A stretch of 5,905 nt of DNA from assembly GCF_040187885.1 (NCBI RefSeq), contig NZ_JBDPLH010000025.1, positions 1 through 5,905 on the forward strand, in the 5' to 3' direction. This DNA is from Roseateles_E cavernae (GTDB lineage: Bacteria > Pseudomonadota > Gammaproteobacteria > Burkholderiales > Burkholderiaceae_C). Positions 1 to 3,945 of this stretch are shown in pieces. How positions within the stretch are numbered: the first letter of the stretch is position 1; every line of letters begins with the position of its first letter. The notes beneath the pieces are model-generated. The model was not told where the DNA came from. It saw only the letters and a program-made list of their open reading frames with translations, and made no database searches. A program made the translations under genes and the position numbers.

Positions 1-195
1 ATAGACGGCCAGCGGCAGGCAGCGCTCGGCGCAGTTGCTGCAGATCCCCGGCACATCGCGCGGGTGCCTGGCGGCCAGCTGGCGCTGCCGCAAGAGCGCA
101 GCCTGCAGGTGCTGCTCCTCGCGCAGCGTGGCCATGTCGTCAGGGCTCAGCCGCTCTGTGGTGTCGTGGCCCTCGGCCAGATCGGCGCGGGTCAT
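1..195 (-). CDS. small C4-type zinc-finger protein (DksA/TraR-like), partial
   Basis: The first 65 codons are present and the gene runs off the left edge. The N-terminal part is charged and predicted helical (about residues 20-45, rich in E, Q, R, L). It is followed by a zinc-binding knuckle with C52, C55 and C59 in the pattern CSNCAERC just before the edge, so the second cysteine pair lies outside the window. This layout resembles small phage DksA/TraR-like zinc fingers, but the diagnostic second half is missing and another zinc-ribbon family is possible. The ATG at 195 overlaps the stop of the upstream gene as ATGA, which argues for translational coupling in the leftward early operon. The Shine-Dalgarno is weak (GGGA six bases upstream), as expected for a coupled start. 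Coding potential is supported by the operon context and cysteine spacing; the family assignment is inference. Confidence 0.68.
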   Translation of the reverse strand, partial: MTRADLAEGHDTTERLSPDDMATLREEQHLQAALLRQRQLAARHPRDVPGICSNCAERCLPLAVY

Positions 196-449
196 GGGTT
201 GTCCCATCGGCCATCGGCGCGCGGGTTCTGCCCCTCGGGCATGACCTTGCACAACCAGCCGGCGGCGCGCAGCTCTGCGGCCAGGTCGACCGCTGCGGCC
301 AGCGGCTGCGGTCCAGGGATCTCCCACCACCAGTCGGCAGGCGGGACGCCACAGTTGAGGTCGAACCACACAACAAACAGCCCGAGCGGCGGCACCTGCT
401 CGTCCGGGGCGGCGAGCGCCTCGCGCTCAATCACGGTGGCCGCCCTCAC
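192..449 (-). CDS. hypothetical phage early protein, 85 aa
   Basis: I do not recognise a named family. The start is a GTG at 449 that overlaps the upstream stop as GTGA. It is preceded by a strong Shine-Dalgarno (GGAGG, seven bases before the GTG), so I prefer it over the much longer open frame that continues upstream. The 85-residue product has a beta-rich core with aromatic clusters: LFVVWFDL at residues 24-31 and DWWWEIPGP at 39-47. A predicted helix follows (AAAVDLAAELRAAG, about 51-64), then WLCKVMPEG at 65-73 and a polar tail. No signal peptide or membrane segment is seen. It appears to be a small soluble alpha/beta protein of the leftward early operon, between the winged-helix-like gene and the zinc-finger gene and coupled to both. 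Function unknown. Confidence 0.72.
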   Translation of the reverse strand: MRAATVIEREALAAPDEQVPPLGLFVVWFDLNCGVPPADWWWEIPGPQPLAAAVDLAAELRAAGWLCKVMPEGQNPRADGRWDNP

Positions 450-700
450 GCTCTCACCTCCAACGGCAAGGGGAGCTGCACCGTCCCGGGCAGCGCATAC
501 ACCGGCACCGGGCGCTTCACGCCGGGCTCGCGGCGCGGCTCCAGCTGCAGGGCCTTGCGGGCGCGCACCATGTTGTCTAGCGTGTGGCGCGTGGCGGCCA
601 GGCCGGTGCAGGCCACGCGGGCCAGCTGGCGCGTGGTGCCGGGGCCGTGCTTGAACAGGGCGCGCCGAAGCGCGATGTGGATCTCGCCGGCGGGCCTCAT
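446..700 (-). CDS. small winged-helix-like DNA-binding protein
   Basis: An 84-residue protein starts at ATG 700, which overlaps the CII-like stop as ATGA, with a strong Shine-Dalgarno (GGGAGG, six bases upstream) inside the end of that gene. Residues 4-50 look like three helices: EIHIALRRALFKHG, then TTRQLARVACTG, then LAATRHTLDNMVRAR as the likely recognition helix. A beta-hairpin-like stretch follows (LQLEPRREPGVKRPVPVYAL, about 51-70). This order is typical of a winged helix-turn-helix fold as found in many small phage regulators. The tail from residue 71 is short and Pro/Leu-rich. Position directly after the CII-like gene in a coupled leftward operon fits an early regulatory or replication-accessory role. 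The fold call comes from the pattern alone; the DNA target is unknown. Confidence 0.75.
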   Translation of the reverse strand: MRPAGEIHIALRRALFKHGPGTTRQLARVACTGLAATRHTLDNMVRARKALQLEPRREPGVKRPVPVYALPGTVQLPLPLEVRA

Positions 701-1176
701 GCCGAACCTCCCAAGCCCGCCCGCTCGGCCGCCGGCATGCCAGCCCGGTGCAGACCCGCCAGGTGGGCGCGCATGGCCTGCATCTGCGCGATCGCGGAGG
801 CGAGCTCGTCGTCGACGGCTTGCAGCTCATTGGCCGTCACGCGGCCATCGGCCAGCGTGCTGGTGCACTCGGTCAAAAACTCGCTGAACTCGCGCACCGT
901 GCCGTTGATCAGCTGGGCGGCCTCGTCGCTGCTCAGCGCCGCCGGGTTGCGCAACAGCACATAGCCCAACACAGCGGCGTCCACCTGCAGCGCGCCATGG
1001 TCGCCCGTCTCCAGCTGCAGTTGCAGCGCCTCCTCGGGCGAGAAAAACTGCTTGCTGTCGTGCGGGTTCGCCTTATGCCGCAGCGTGGTGGGGCTCATGT
1101 CCATCAGCGCGGCCAGCGCCGCCGTGCCGCCGGGGTAGTGGTCGACAGCCCGTTTCAGGGCCCGGGTGGTGTCCAT
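697..1176 (-). CDS. phage CII-like transcriptional regulator (Phage_CII/CP76-type)
   Basis: A 159-residue protein of a size typical for the phage regulatory protein CII family. The start is ATG 1176 because GAGGAG lies seven bases upstream; the open frame continues further but with composition unlike the gene. The N-terminal domain (1-40) holds a helix-turn-helix: RALKRAVDHYPGG, then TAALAALMDMSPTTLRHKANP, where 'TAALAALMD-MSPTTLRHK' is the HTH core. The segment FFSPEEALQLQLETGD (45-59) followed by VLGYVL is characteristic of this family. The C-terminal half is a long predicted helix or coiled coil (about 88-145), probably for oligomerisation. The stop overlaps the next gene as ATGA. By position (downstream of Cro, start of the leftward block) it corresponds to lambda cII, a transcription activator in the lysogeny decision, although this family is not sequence-similar to lambda CII and its target site is unknown. 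Confidence 0.85.
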   Translation of the reverse strand: MDTTRALKRAVDHYPGGTAALAALMDMSPTTLRHKANPHDSKQFFSPEEALQLQLETGDHGALQVDAAVLGYVLLRNPAALSSDEAAQLINGTVREFSEFLTECTSTLADGRVTANELQAVDDELASAIAQMQAMRAHLAGLHRAGMPAAERAGLGGSA

Positions 1177-1274
1177 CAGAAAACTCCTCGTCGAAGCAAA
1201 CCGCGCACGCCGCTGCTTTGCCCCGCCGCGATCGAGCGGCCAGACTGCAAGACATGCACCAAGGGAAGAAAAGA

Positions 1275-1288
1275 CCCACCCACCCGCC
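1275..1288 (-). other. G-run motif upstream of the CII-like gene
   Basis: The minus strand reads GGCGGGTGGGTGGG, one base short of a canonical four-by-GGG quadruplex motif and able to form a two-tetrad one. It lies about 100 bases upstream of the CII-like start, in the 267-base gap 1177-1443. I see no gene in that gap and no convincing sigma70 promoter for the leftward genes, which may instead be transcribed from the promoter before cro. In GC-rich DNA such runs occur by chance. Confidence 0.3.
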
Positions 1289-1443
1289 GACGCGCCAAAC
1301 AAACGCAGGGAGGGGTACGCCGCTGGCCAACCGGTGCCAGAGGCGCGCCGACGAACTGCCGGCGGCTGGGGTAAAGGGGTGGGCGCCCGGCCCTGGGGGA
1401 TATGCTGTTGGCTCTCACACGCAACAGCCCAGGGAGGGCACCC

Positions 1444-1707
1444 ATGGAAAAAGTCAACCTCGCATCAAATCTCGTCATCACGCTGACCTTCAGCCCAGAC
1501 GATCTGGCTTGGCTCCAGGCGAATCGCTTCGAGGTGCCGGCGTTCTGGTCAGGGCACCTCGCAGCGCCCGCGCGAGGCGACGTACTGCGCTTCGCAGGCC
1601 ATCAGTTCGTGATCGCCGCACGGGTGTGGGAGCACAACGGGGACGCGGCTGTGCTTCGTCTGTACCTTTCGGACCGAGTGGCTCAGACGGACGAAACGCT
1701 GCACTGA
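1444..1707 (+). CDS. hypothetical small protein between cro and cII, opposite strand
   Basis: An 87-residue protein with a very strong ribosome-binding site (GGGAGGG five bases before ATG 1444), which decides the start over an upstream in-frame TTG/ATG region. Residues 8-25 (SNLVITLTFSPDDLAWLQ) start with a beta strand and turn into a helix. Residues 31-75 (VPAFW..., ARGDVLRF, QFVIAARVWEH, AAVLRLYL) look like a small beta-barrel. The PARGDVLRFAGHQFVI segment resembles nucleic-acid or ligand-binding barrels, but I cannot name a family. There is no signal peptide or membrane segment. It is oriented against the flanking cro-like and cII-like genes, so it cannot be part of their transcript. A rightward transcript carrying it would run antisense through cro toward cI. 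A hairpin follows the stop by 21 bases and may end the transcript. Function unknown. Confidence 0.72.
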   Translation: MEKVNLASNLVITLTFSPDDLAWLQANRFEVPAFWSGHLAAPARGDVLRFAGHQFVIAARVWEHNGDAAVLRLYLSDRVAQTDETLH

Positions 1708-1728
1708 CGAGCGCCAGGACGGCCGCCC

Positions 1729-1757
1729 GGTCAGTTCGTGAGTCCACACGAATGACC
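1729..1757. repeat. hairpin-forming inverted repeat after the 1444-1707 gene
   Basis: The arms GGTCAgTTCGTG (1729-1740) and CACGAATGACC (1747-1757) are complementary over 11 base pairs with one bulged G and a six-base loop. It starts 21 bases after the stop of the plus-strand gene. No T-tract follows on either strand, so it is not a classical intrinsic terminator. It may stabilise the 3' end, assist Rho-dependent termination, or be a protein-binding dyad in the cro-cII gap. The remaining gap 1758-1910 shows no gene I would call. Confidence 0.55.
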
Positions 1758-1910
1758 AGACCTGTCGCACCCGCTCCGCAAGAAGCTGGACCCGGAGCAG
1801 CCCTTGAGCCGGCGGCGACAGCACTCAAGTACGCATCGAGGGCGGGATTGCTCCGCCGTGACGACAGGAGGAGCGTCGCCCGCCTGATGTTCTCGATCTG
1901 GCTTCGGCGA

Positions 1911-2186
1911 TCACGCTGCATGGCGCGCCTCCTCTTCAGCCTGGGGGATGGGGGGGGCGCCTTCGGTGCCGATCACGGCCGGCCAGATCATGTGCCAGTC
2001 GTCCGGACACAGCTCCCAGCACCGGACGGCGAAATCTGTGGCGCGTTCAATAGCTGGCACGTAGCGCGGCATCACCTTCTTCGTGCCAGCCGCCACCTGG
2101 GACAGGTAGCCGGACTGAACGCCCACAGCGAGGGCCACCCGACTGAGGCGGCCACGCTTCGCTTTGAAGTAGTCGGCAAGTTGCAT
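1911..2186 (-). CDS. Cro/YdaS-like helix-turn-helix regulator
   Basis: A 91-residue protein whose first 60 residues match the YdaS/Cro-type phage regulator pattern. It starts MQLADYFKAKRGRLSRVALAVG, followed by the HTH turn and recognition helix VQSGYLSQVAAGTKKVMP (about 22-40), and then a helix containing RYVPAIERATDFAVR (41-55). The segment CWELCPDDWHMIWPAVIG (56-73) resembles the tail of Burkholderiales prophage Cro/CI-family regulators. The remainder is a Pro/Glu-rich tail. The start is ATG 2186; the Shine-Dalgarno is weak (AGG about 14 bases upstream), so initiation may be modest. It is divergent from the CI-like gene, with three operators between them, and is the first leftward gene, matching lambda cro. 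Expected role: bind the TACC-N4-GGTA operators and switch off cI in lytic growth. An eight-base homopolymer lies in its 3' part. Confidence 0.86.
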   Translation of the reverse strand: MQLADYFKAKRGRLSRVALAVGVQSGYLSQVAAGTKKVMPRYVPAIERATDFAVRCWELCPDDWHMIWPAVIGTEGAPPIPQAEEEARHAA

Positions 2187-2197
2187 GCCATCAACTC

Positions 2198-2209
2198 TAC
2201 CTGCGGGTA
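2198..2209. promoter_or_regulatory. operator site oR-a (TACCTGCGGGTA)
   Basis: A 12-base dyad TACC-N4-GGTA, perfect in both four-base arms. It overlaps the proposed -10 element of the leftward cro promoter, so a bound repressor would block that promoter. The same arms recur at 2238, 3879 and 3904, and a degenerate copy lies at 2223; this recurrence is the main evidence. The protein that binds is inferred to be the CI-like and/or Cro-like product. Confidence 0.75.
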
Positions 2210-2235
2210 TATCTTCTGTCTATACCCATCGGCAA
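2206..2235 (-). promoter_or_regulatory. putative leftward promoter for cro (pR equivalent)
   Basis: On the minus strand, a -35 candidate TTGCCG (2235-2230) is followed after 18 bases by TATACC (2211-2206). The -35 overlaps operator oR-b and the -10 overlaps oR-a. Transcription would begin about 2199, leaving a very short leader before the cro ATG at 2186. The -35 is good, the -10 moderate. Position over two operators is the strongest argument. Confidence 0.5.
2223..2234. promoter_or_regulatory. degenerate operator site oR-b (TACCCATCGGCA)
   Basis: The left arm TACC is intact and the right arm is GGCA instead of GGTA. Its start is 25 bases from oR-a, the same spacing as between the two downstream sites at 3879 and 3904. 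It overlaps the -35 element of the leftward promoter. It is likely a weaker site, if real. Confidence 0.5.
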
Positions 2236-2253
2236 TTTACCTGAGGGTATTCT
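2225..2253 (+). promoter_or_regulatory. putative rightward promoter for cI (pRM equivalent, leaderless)
   Basis: A -10 candidate TATTCT lies at 2248-2253 and places the transcription start close to 2260, the A of the cI ATG. The hexamer 17 bases upstream (CCCATC, 2225-2230) is a poor -35, which would suit a promoter needing activation by a bound repressor. No Shine-Dalgarno precedes the ATG. Operator oR-c abuts and overlaps the -10, so full occupancy would shut the promoter off. In lambda, pRM also gives a leaderless cI mRNA; the parallel is inference. Confidence 0.45.
2238..2249. promoter_or_regulatory. operator site oR-c (TACCTGAGGGTA)
   Basis: Perfect TACC-N4-GGTA arms, starting 15 bases after oR-b and ending 10 bases before the cI ATG. 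It overlaps the first bases of the proposed cI -10, which would allow autorepression at high repressor level, comparable to lambda OR3. Confidence 0.72.
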
Positions 2254-2259
2254 TTGGCC

Positions 2260-2829
2260 ATGGTTCAACGCAGCATCAGAGACACACGACAAGAGCAGCT
2301 CGAGCACCTGCTGGCCGAGCATGACGGCGTGCAAGTCGATCTCGCAAAGACGCTCCGGCGGCCGCCAGCCCAGGTCAACCACTGGCTCACGGGTCTCAAG
2401 GCAATTTCGGAGGATTCAGCACGCGACATTGAGCGCCGCGCTCAGAAGCCTGAAGGCTGGCTCGACCGACGCACCGCCGAAGCGCTCAAGCAGGTCGGCA
2501 CAGCCGAGCCACCGCCCGCCGTTTACGCCATCGGCTCAGACTGGCCCCTGCCTGGAATCAGCCCCCACCAGCTACGCCGGCTCGCGCCTGCTGACCGGCA
2601 GTTCGTCGCCGACCACATCAAACTCGTCCTACACAGTGCCGAGCGGCGAGCACAGGAAGTGCCGAACTGGCGCGAGGTGGCGCTGCGCCTCGCCGCAAAC
2701 GCAGACCTCCAAGACGGTGCACGCGACGCCTTCACCCAGTTCTGCCTGGCCGTTGACCGCCAGCACGCCGTGGAAGCCGCCCGCCCCAACGCCAAGAGCA
2801 AGCGCACAAAGCCCATCCACCCGAACTGA
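2260..2829 (+). CDS. CI-like phage repressor lacking a peptidase domain
   Basis: A 189-residue regulator. The N-terminal domain has a helix-turn-helix at about residues 11-45: RQEQLEHLLAEHDG, then VQVDLAKTLRRPPAQVNHWLTG. The following segment AISEDSARDIERRAQKPEGWLD (48-69) is the usual continuation of HTH domains in Burkholderiales phage CI/LexA-like repressors. After a linker rich in Pro and Ala (about 70-93), residues 95-128 (WPLPGISPHQLRRL... DRQFVADHIKLVL) resemble the region that leads into the C-terminal domain of those repressors. However, no S24 peptidase segment, cleavage dipeptide or Ser/Lys dyad can be placed, and the protein is shorter than typical cleavable repressors. The tail is basic. 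The start is ATG 2260; an in-frame TTG at 2254 is less likely. It is the first gene of a rightward operon with three passenger genes and would bind the five operators. Induction by RecA-driven cleavage is not expected. Confidence 0.82.
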   Translation: MVQRSIRDTRQEQLEHLLAEHDGVQVDLAKTLRRPPAQVNHWLTGLKAISEDSARDIERRAQKPEGWLDRRTAEALKQVGTAEPPPAVYAIGSDWPLPGISPHQLRRLAPADRQFVADHIKLVLHSAERRAQEVPNWREVALRLAANADLQDGARDAFTQFCLAVDRQHAVEAARPNAKSKRTKPIHPN

Positions 2830-2839
2830 TCACGGTGCC

Positions 2840-3088
2840 ATGTACATCGAAATCAACGATCCAACGCATTGCACCTTCGTGCACCAGCCCCCGGGTGCCC
2901 AGCTTCATCCGACAGAGGAACAGTCACGCTCGTGTCCCCAATGCAGCCAGGCGACTTGGGCTCACACCTCGCGCTGCATGTGGTGCGGGTTTGATCGCTC
3001 CGCTCGCCTGGCGCGCTTGGCAACTGCGGCAGCGCTCGTTCTGGGGGCGTCCCTCGCCCTTCTGTCGGCCTGGCCGTTGTTCGGGTAG
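2840..3088 (+). CDS. zinc-ribbon single-pass membrane protein in the rex position
   Basis: An 82-residue protein starting 10 bases after the cI-like stop, hence in the same transcript. The Shine-Dalgarno is weak (ACGGTG), so coupling to cI translation is likely. Residues 3-14 carry IEINDPTHCTFV, a motif shared with the next gene. Residues 32-49 form a zinc ribbon with C32, C35, C46 and C49 (CPQC and CMWC). A basic stretch (RSARLARL, 53-60) precedes one hydrophobic segment (about 59-80, ATAAALVLGASLALLSAWPLF), which would place the zinc ribbon in the cytoplasm with the C-terminus in or just beyond the membrane. No family is recognised. The layout, a small cytoplasmic sensor-like domain tethered to the membrane and expressed with the repressor, resembles lysogen-expressed exclusion proteins. 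That role is inference from position. Confidence 0.75.
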   Translation: MYIEINDPTHCTFVHQPPGAQLHPTEEQSRSCPQCSQATWAHTSRCMWCGFDRSARLARLATAAALVLGASLALLSAWPLFG

Positions 3089-3100
3089 GGGAAACCCACG

Positions 3101-3129
3101 TTACAAACAGTGACATTGCCCCTTAAAAC
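3101..3129 (+). promoter_or_regulatory. weak internal promoter candidate before the 70-aa gene
   Basis: TTACAA (3101-3106) and TAAAAC (3124-3129) are separated by 17 bases in the 64-base gap before 3153, in an AT-richer patch than its surroundings. It could give the last two genes of the cI operon their own transcript. No operator of the TACC-N4-GGTA type is present here. Confidence 0.3.
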
Positions 3130-3152
3130 GATACGTTCTTTGGGAGCAGTAA

Positions 3153-3365
3153 ATGAATGATCAGTACAGCCAGGCTGCGGCTGACTTGCTCAAGCGCGTC
3201 GCAGCCCGTAGCCGCAGCGAGCAACCGACCGCAACCCCGCAGATTGACCAAGTCGTCATCAATAGACCGGTGAATTGCACCTTCGTCTTCGGAGGCACCT
3301 CGGCGCCGGCCTCGCCGGGAGAACCGGTACCGAAGCAACCCGGCCGCAAGAACGGCCGAGCCTGA
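3153..3365 (+). CDS. hypothetical 70-aa protein with INxPxxCTFV motif
   Basis: A 70-residue protein with a good Shine-Dalgarno (GGGAG, six bases before ATG 3153). Residues 4-22 form a predicted amphipathic helix (QYSQAAADLLKRVAARSRS). A polar linker follows, then residues 31-45 (IDQVVINRPVNCTFV) likely form a beta strand that carries the INxPxxCTFV motif also seen in the preceding gene. The tail is rich in Pro, Gly and basic residues and ends KNGRA. No signal peptide or membrane segment. A perfect CGGCCG/CGGCCG inverted repeat lies in its last codons (3341-3358). It belongs to the cI operon by orientation and by the absence of a terminator before it. I do not recognise a family. A small soluble partner of the neighbouring membrane protein is one possibility suggested by the shared motif. 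Confidence 0.7.
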   Translation: MNDQYSQAAADLLKRVAARSRSEQPTATPQIDQVVINRPVNCTFVFGGTSAPASPGEPVPKQPGRKNGRA

Positions 3366-3389
3366 AGCACGCCTTAACTGCAGGTGGAT

Positions 3390-3800
3390 ATGACACGATC
3401 TGGACCGCTTCTAGGTGGGGCCGCCGTACTGGCGGCATTACTGTTTGCTGGATGCGCAGCAACGAACTCAGATCTGAGCGCAGACGATGTCGCTCAACTT
3501 GAGGAAGCTCTTGAGTGCGAGAACCAAGCTGACTGCGCTCGCTTGTGGCGCAAAGCACAGGCCTGGCTCGCGATGAACTCCGGGTACAAGATCCAGGCCT
3601 CGACCGAGATGATCATTCAGACCTATAACGCACAGCCCGGCTCGCGCACATGGGCATTCATGTTGACCCGCATCCCACTGGAGCGCGACCGCGAGCGGAT
3701 CGTCCTTGAACCATCGTGCGGGCCAGGCTATGTCACGTTTTGCACCGAAAGCCCCAGCAAAGTCGTTGCACGATTTCGTCGCGCCATGCGGTCAGCCTAG
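3390..3800 (+). CDS. prophage-encoded lipoprotein, last gene of the cI operon
   Basis: A 136-residue protein with a type II (lipoprotein) signal: MTRSG basic start, hydrophobic core (about 7-20), and lipobox-like LFAGC with the lipidated cysteine at C22. The -3 residue is F rather than the usual L. The mature part begins AATNSDLS and contains two cysteine pairs (C43/C49 and C110/C118) that could form disulfides. A tryptophan-rich helix (DCARLWRKAQAWLAMNSGYKI, about 48-68) precedes a beta-rich C-terminal half. This arrangement recalls small lipoproteins often found near phage repressors, which are annotated as hypothetical. The start ATG 3390 is preferred over GTG 3384, which has no ribosome-binding site; AGG lies five bases before the ATG. 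It would sit in the periplasm, anchored to a membrane. A superinfection-exclusion role is plausible by analogy with phage lipoproteins that block receptors or DNA entry; not shown by sequence. Confidence 0.82.
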   Translation: MTRSGPLLGGAAVLAALLFAGCAATNSDLSADDVAQLEEALECENQADCARLWRKAQAWLAMNSGYKIQASTEMIIQTYNAQPGSRTWAFMLTRIPLERDRERIVLEPSCGPGYVTFCTESPSKVVARFRRAMRSA

Positions 3801-3837
3801 TTCTGCGCACTGGAGAGGCGTCGCTACCCCTCGCTAG

Positions 3838-3867
3838 AAAAGCCGGCACCTTGCCGGCATTCTTTCG
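3838..3867. terminator. bidirectional intrinsic terminator closing the cI operon
   Basis: The stem GCCGGCA / TGCCGGC (3842-3848 and 3852-3858) has seven base pairs with a CCT loop. On the plus strand it is followed by ATTCTTTC; on the minus strand by TTTTCTAG (complement of 3838-3841 and beyond). It lies 37 bases after the lipoprotein stop and separates the cI operon from the next promoter, comparable to the terminator between rexB and pL in lambda. Confidence 0.8.
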
Positions 3868-3878
3868 CCCAATAAATA

Positions 3879-3890
3879 TACCCGTAGGTA
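3879..3890. promoter_or_regulatory. operator site oL-a (TACCCGTAGGTA)
   Basis: Perfect TACC-N4-GGTA arms immediately upstream of the -35 hexamer at 3891. It belongs to the same operator family as the three sites in the cro-cI gap. Confidence 0.75.
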
Positions 3891-3919
3891 TTGCTTAAAC
3901 ATTTACCCTGCGGTATCTT
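3891..3919 (+). promoter_or_regulatory. sigma70 promoter of the rightward early operon (pL equivalent)
   Basis: TTGCTT (3891-3896), a 17-base spacer, and TATCTT (3914-3919) make the best promoter in the window. Operator oL-b overlaps the spacer end and the first two bases of the -10, and oL-a abuts the -35, so repressor binding would block it. Transcription is expected to start near 3926, giving a leader of about 20 bases before ATG 3946. Confidence 0.7.
3904..3915. promoter_or_regulatory. operator site oL-b (TACCCTGCGGTA)
   Basis: Perfect TACC-N4-GGTA arms overlapping the spacer and the start of the -10 element. It starts 25 bases after oL-a, the same interval as between oR-a and oR-b. I find no third site around this promoter. 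Confidence 0.75.
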
Positions 3920-3920
3920 C

Positions 3921-3941
3921 GCCTCCATCCCAACCGGAGGC
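3921..3941 (+). promoter_or_regulatory. inverted repeat pairing with the ribosome-binding site
   Basis: GCCTCC (3921-3926) is the exact complement of GGAGGC (3936-3941), which includes the Shine-Dalgarno GGAGG of the gene at 3946, with a nine-base loop. A transcript started near 3926 would lack most of the left arm; a transcript reading in from upstream would contain it and could hide the ribosome-binding site. Confidence 0.45.
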
Positions 3942-3945
3942 GACC

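Noticed and set aside
1490..1921. Minus-strand open frame starting in the end of the cro-like gene, with AGGAGG six bases before its ATG
   Set aside because: The apparent ribosome-binding site consists of the Glu codons at the end of the cro-like gene. Most of the frame is antisense to the well-supported gene at 1444-1707, and the product is Arg/Ser/Pro-rich as expected for a shadow frame. A short real gene in 1708-1921 cannot be fully excluded.
1218..2324. Very long plus-strand open frame of 368 codons
   Set aside because: It runs through the 1444 gene, antisense to the cro-like gene, and across the operators. The translation is Arg/Ala/Gly-rich without any domain pattern; a GC-rich artefact.
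2321..2839. Upstream extension of the zinc-ribbon membrane gene across the cI-like gene
   Set aside because: This part overlaps the repressor in another frame and reads as Ser/Arg/Pro-rich shadow. The ATG at 2840 just after the cI stop gives a coherent protein.
3083..3097. GGGT/ACCC hairpin after the zinc-ribbon gene as a terminator
   Set aside because: Only four base pairs, a seven-base loop and no T-tract.
3341..3358. CGGCCG-N6-CGGCCG hairpin at the end of the 70-aa gene as a terminator
   Set aside because: The stem is only six bases, inside the coding region and not followed by a T-run, and it would split an operon that ends in a better terminator at 3838-3867.
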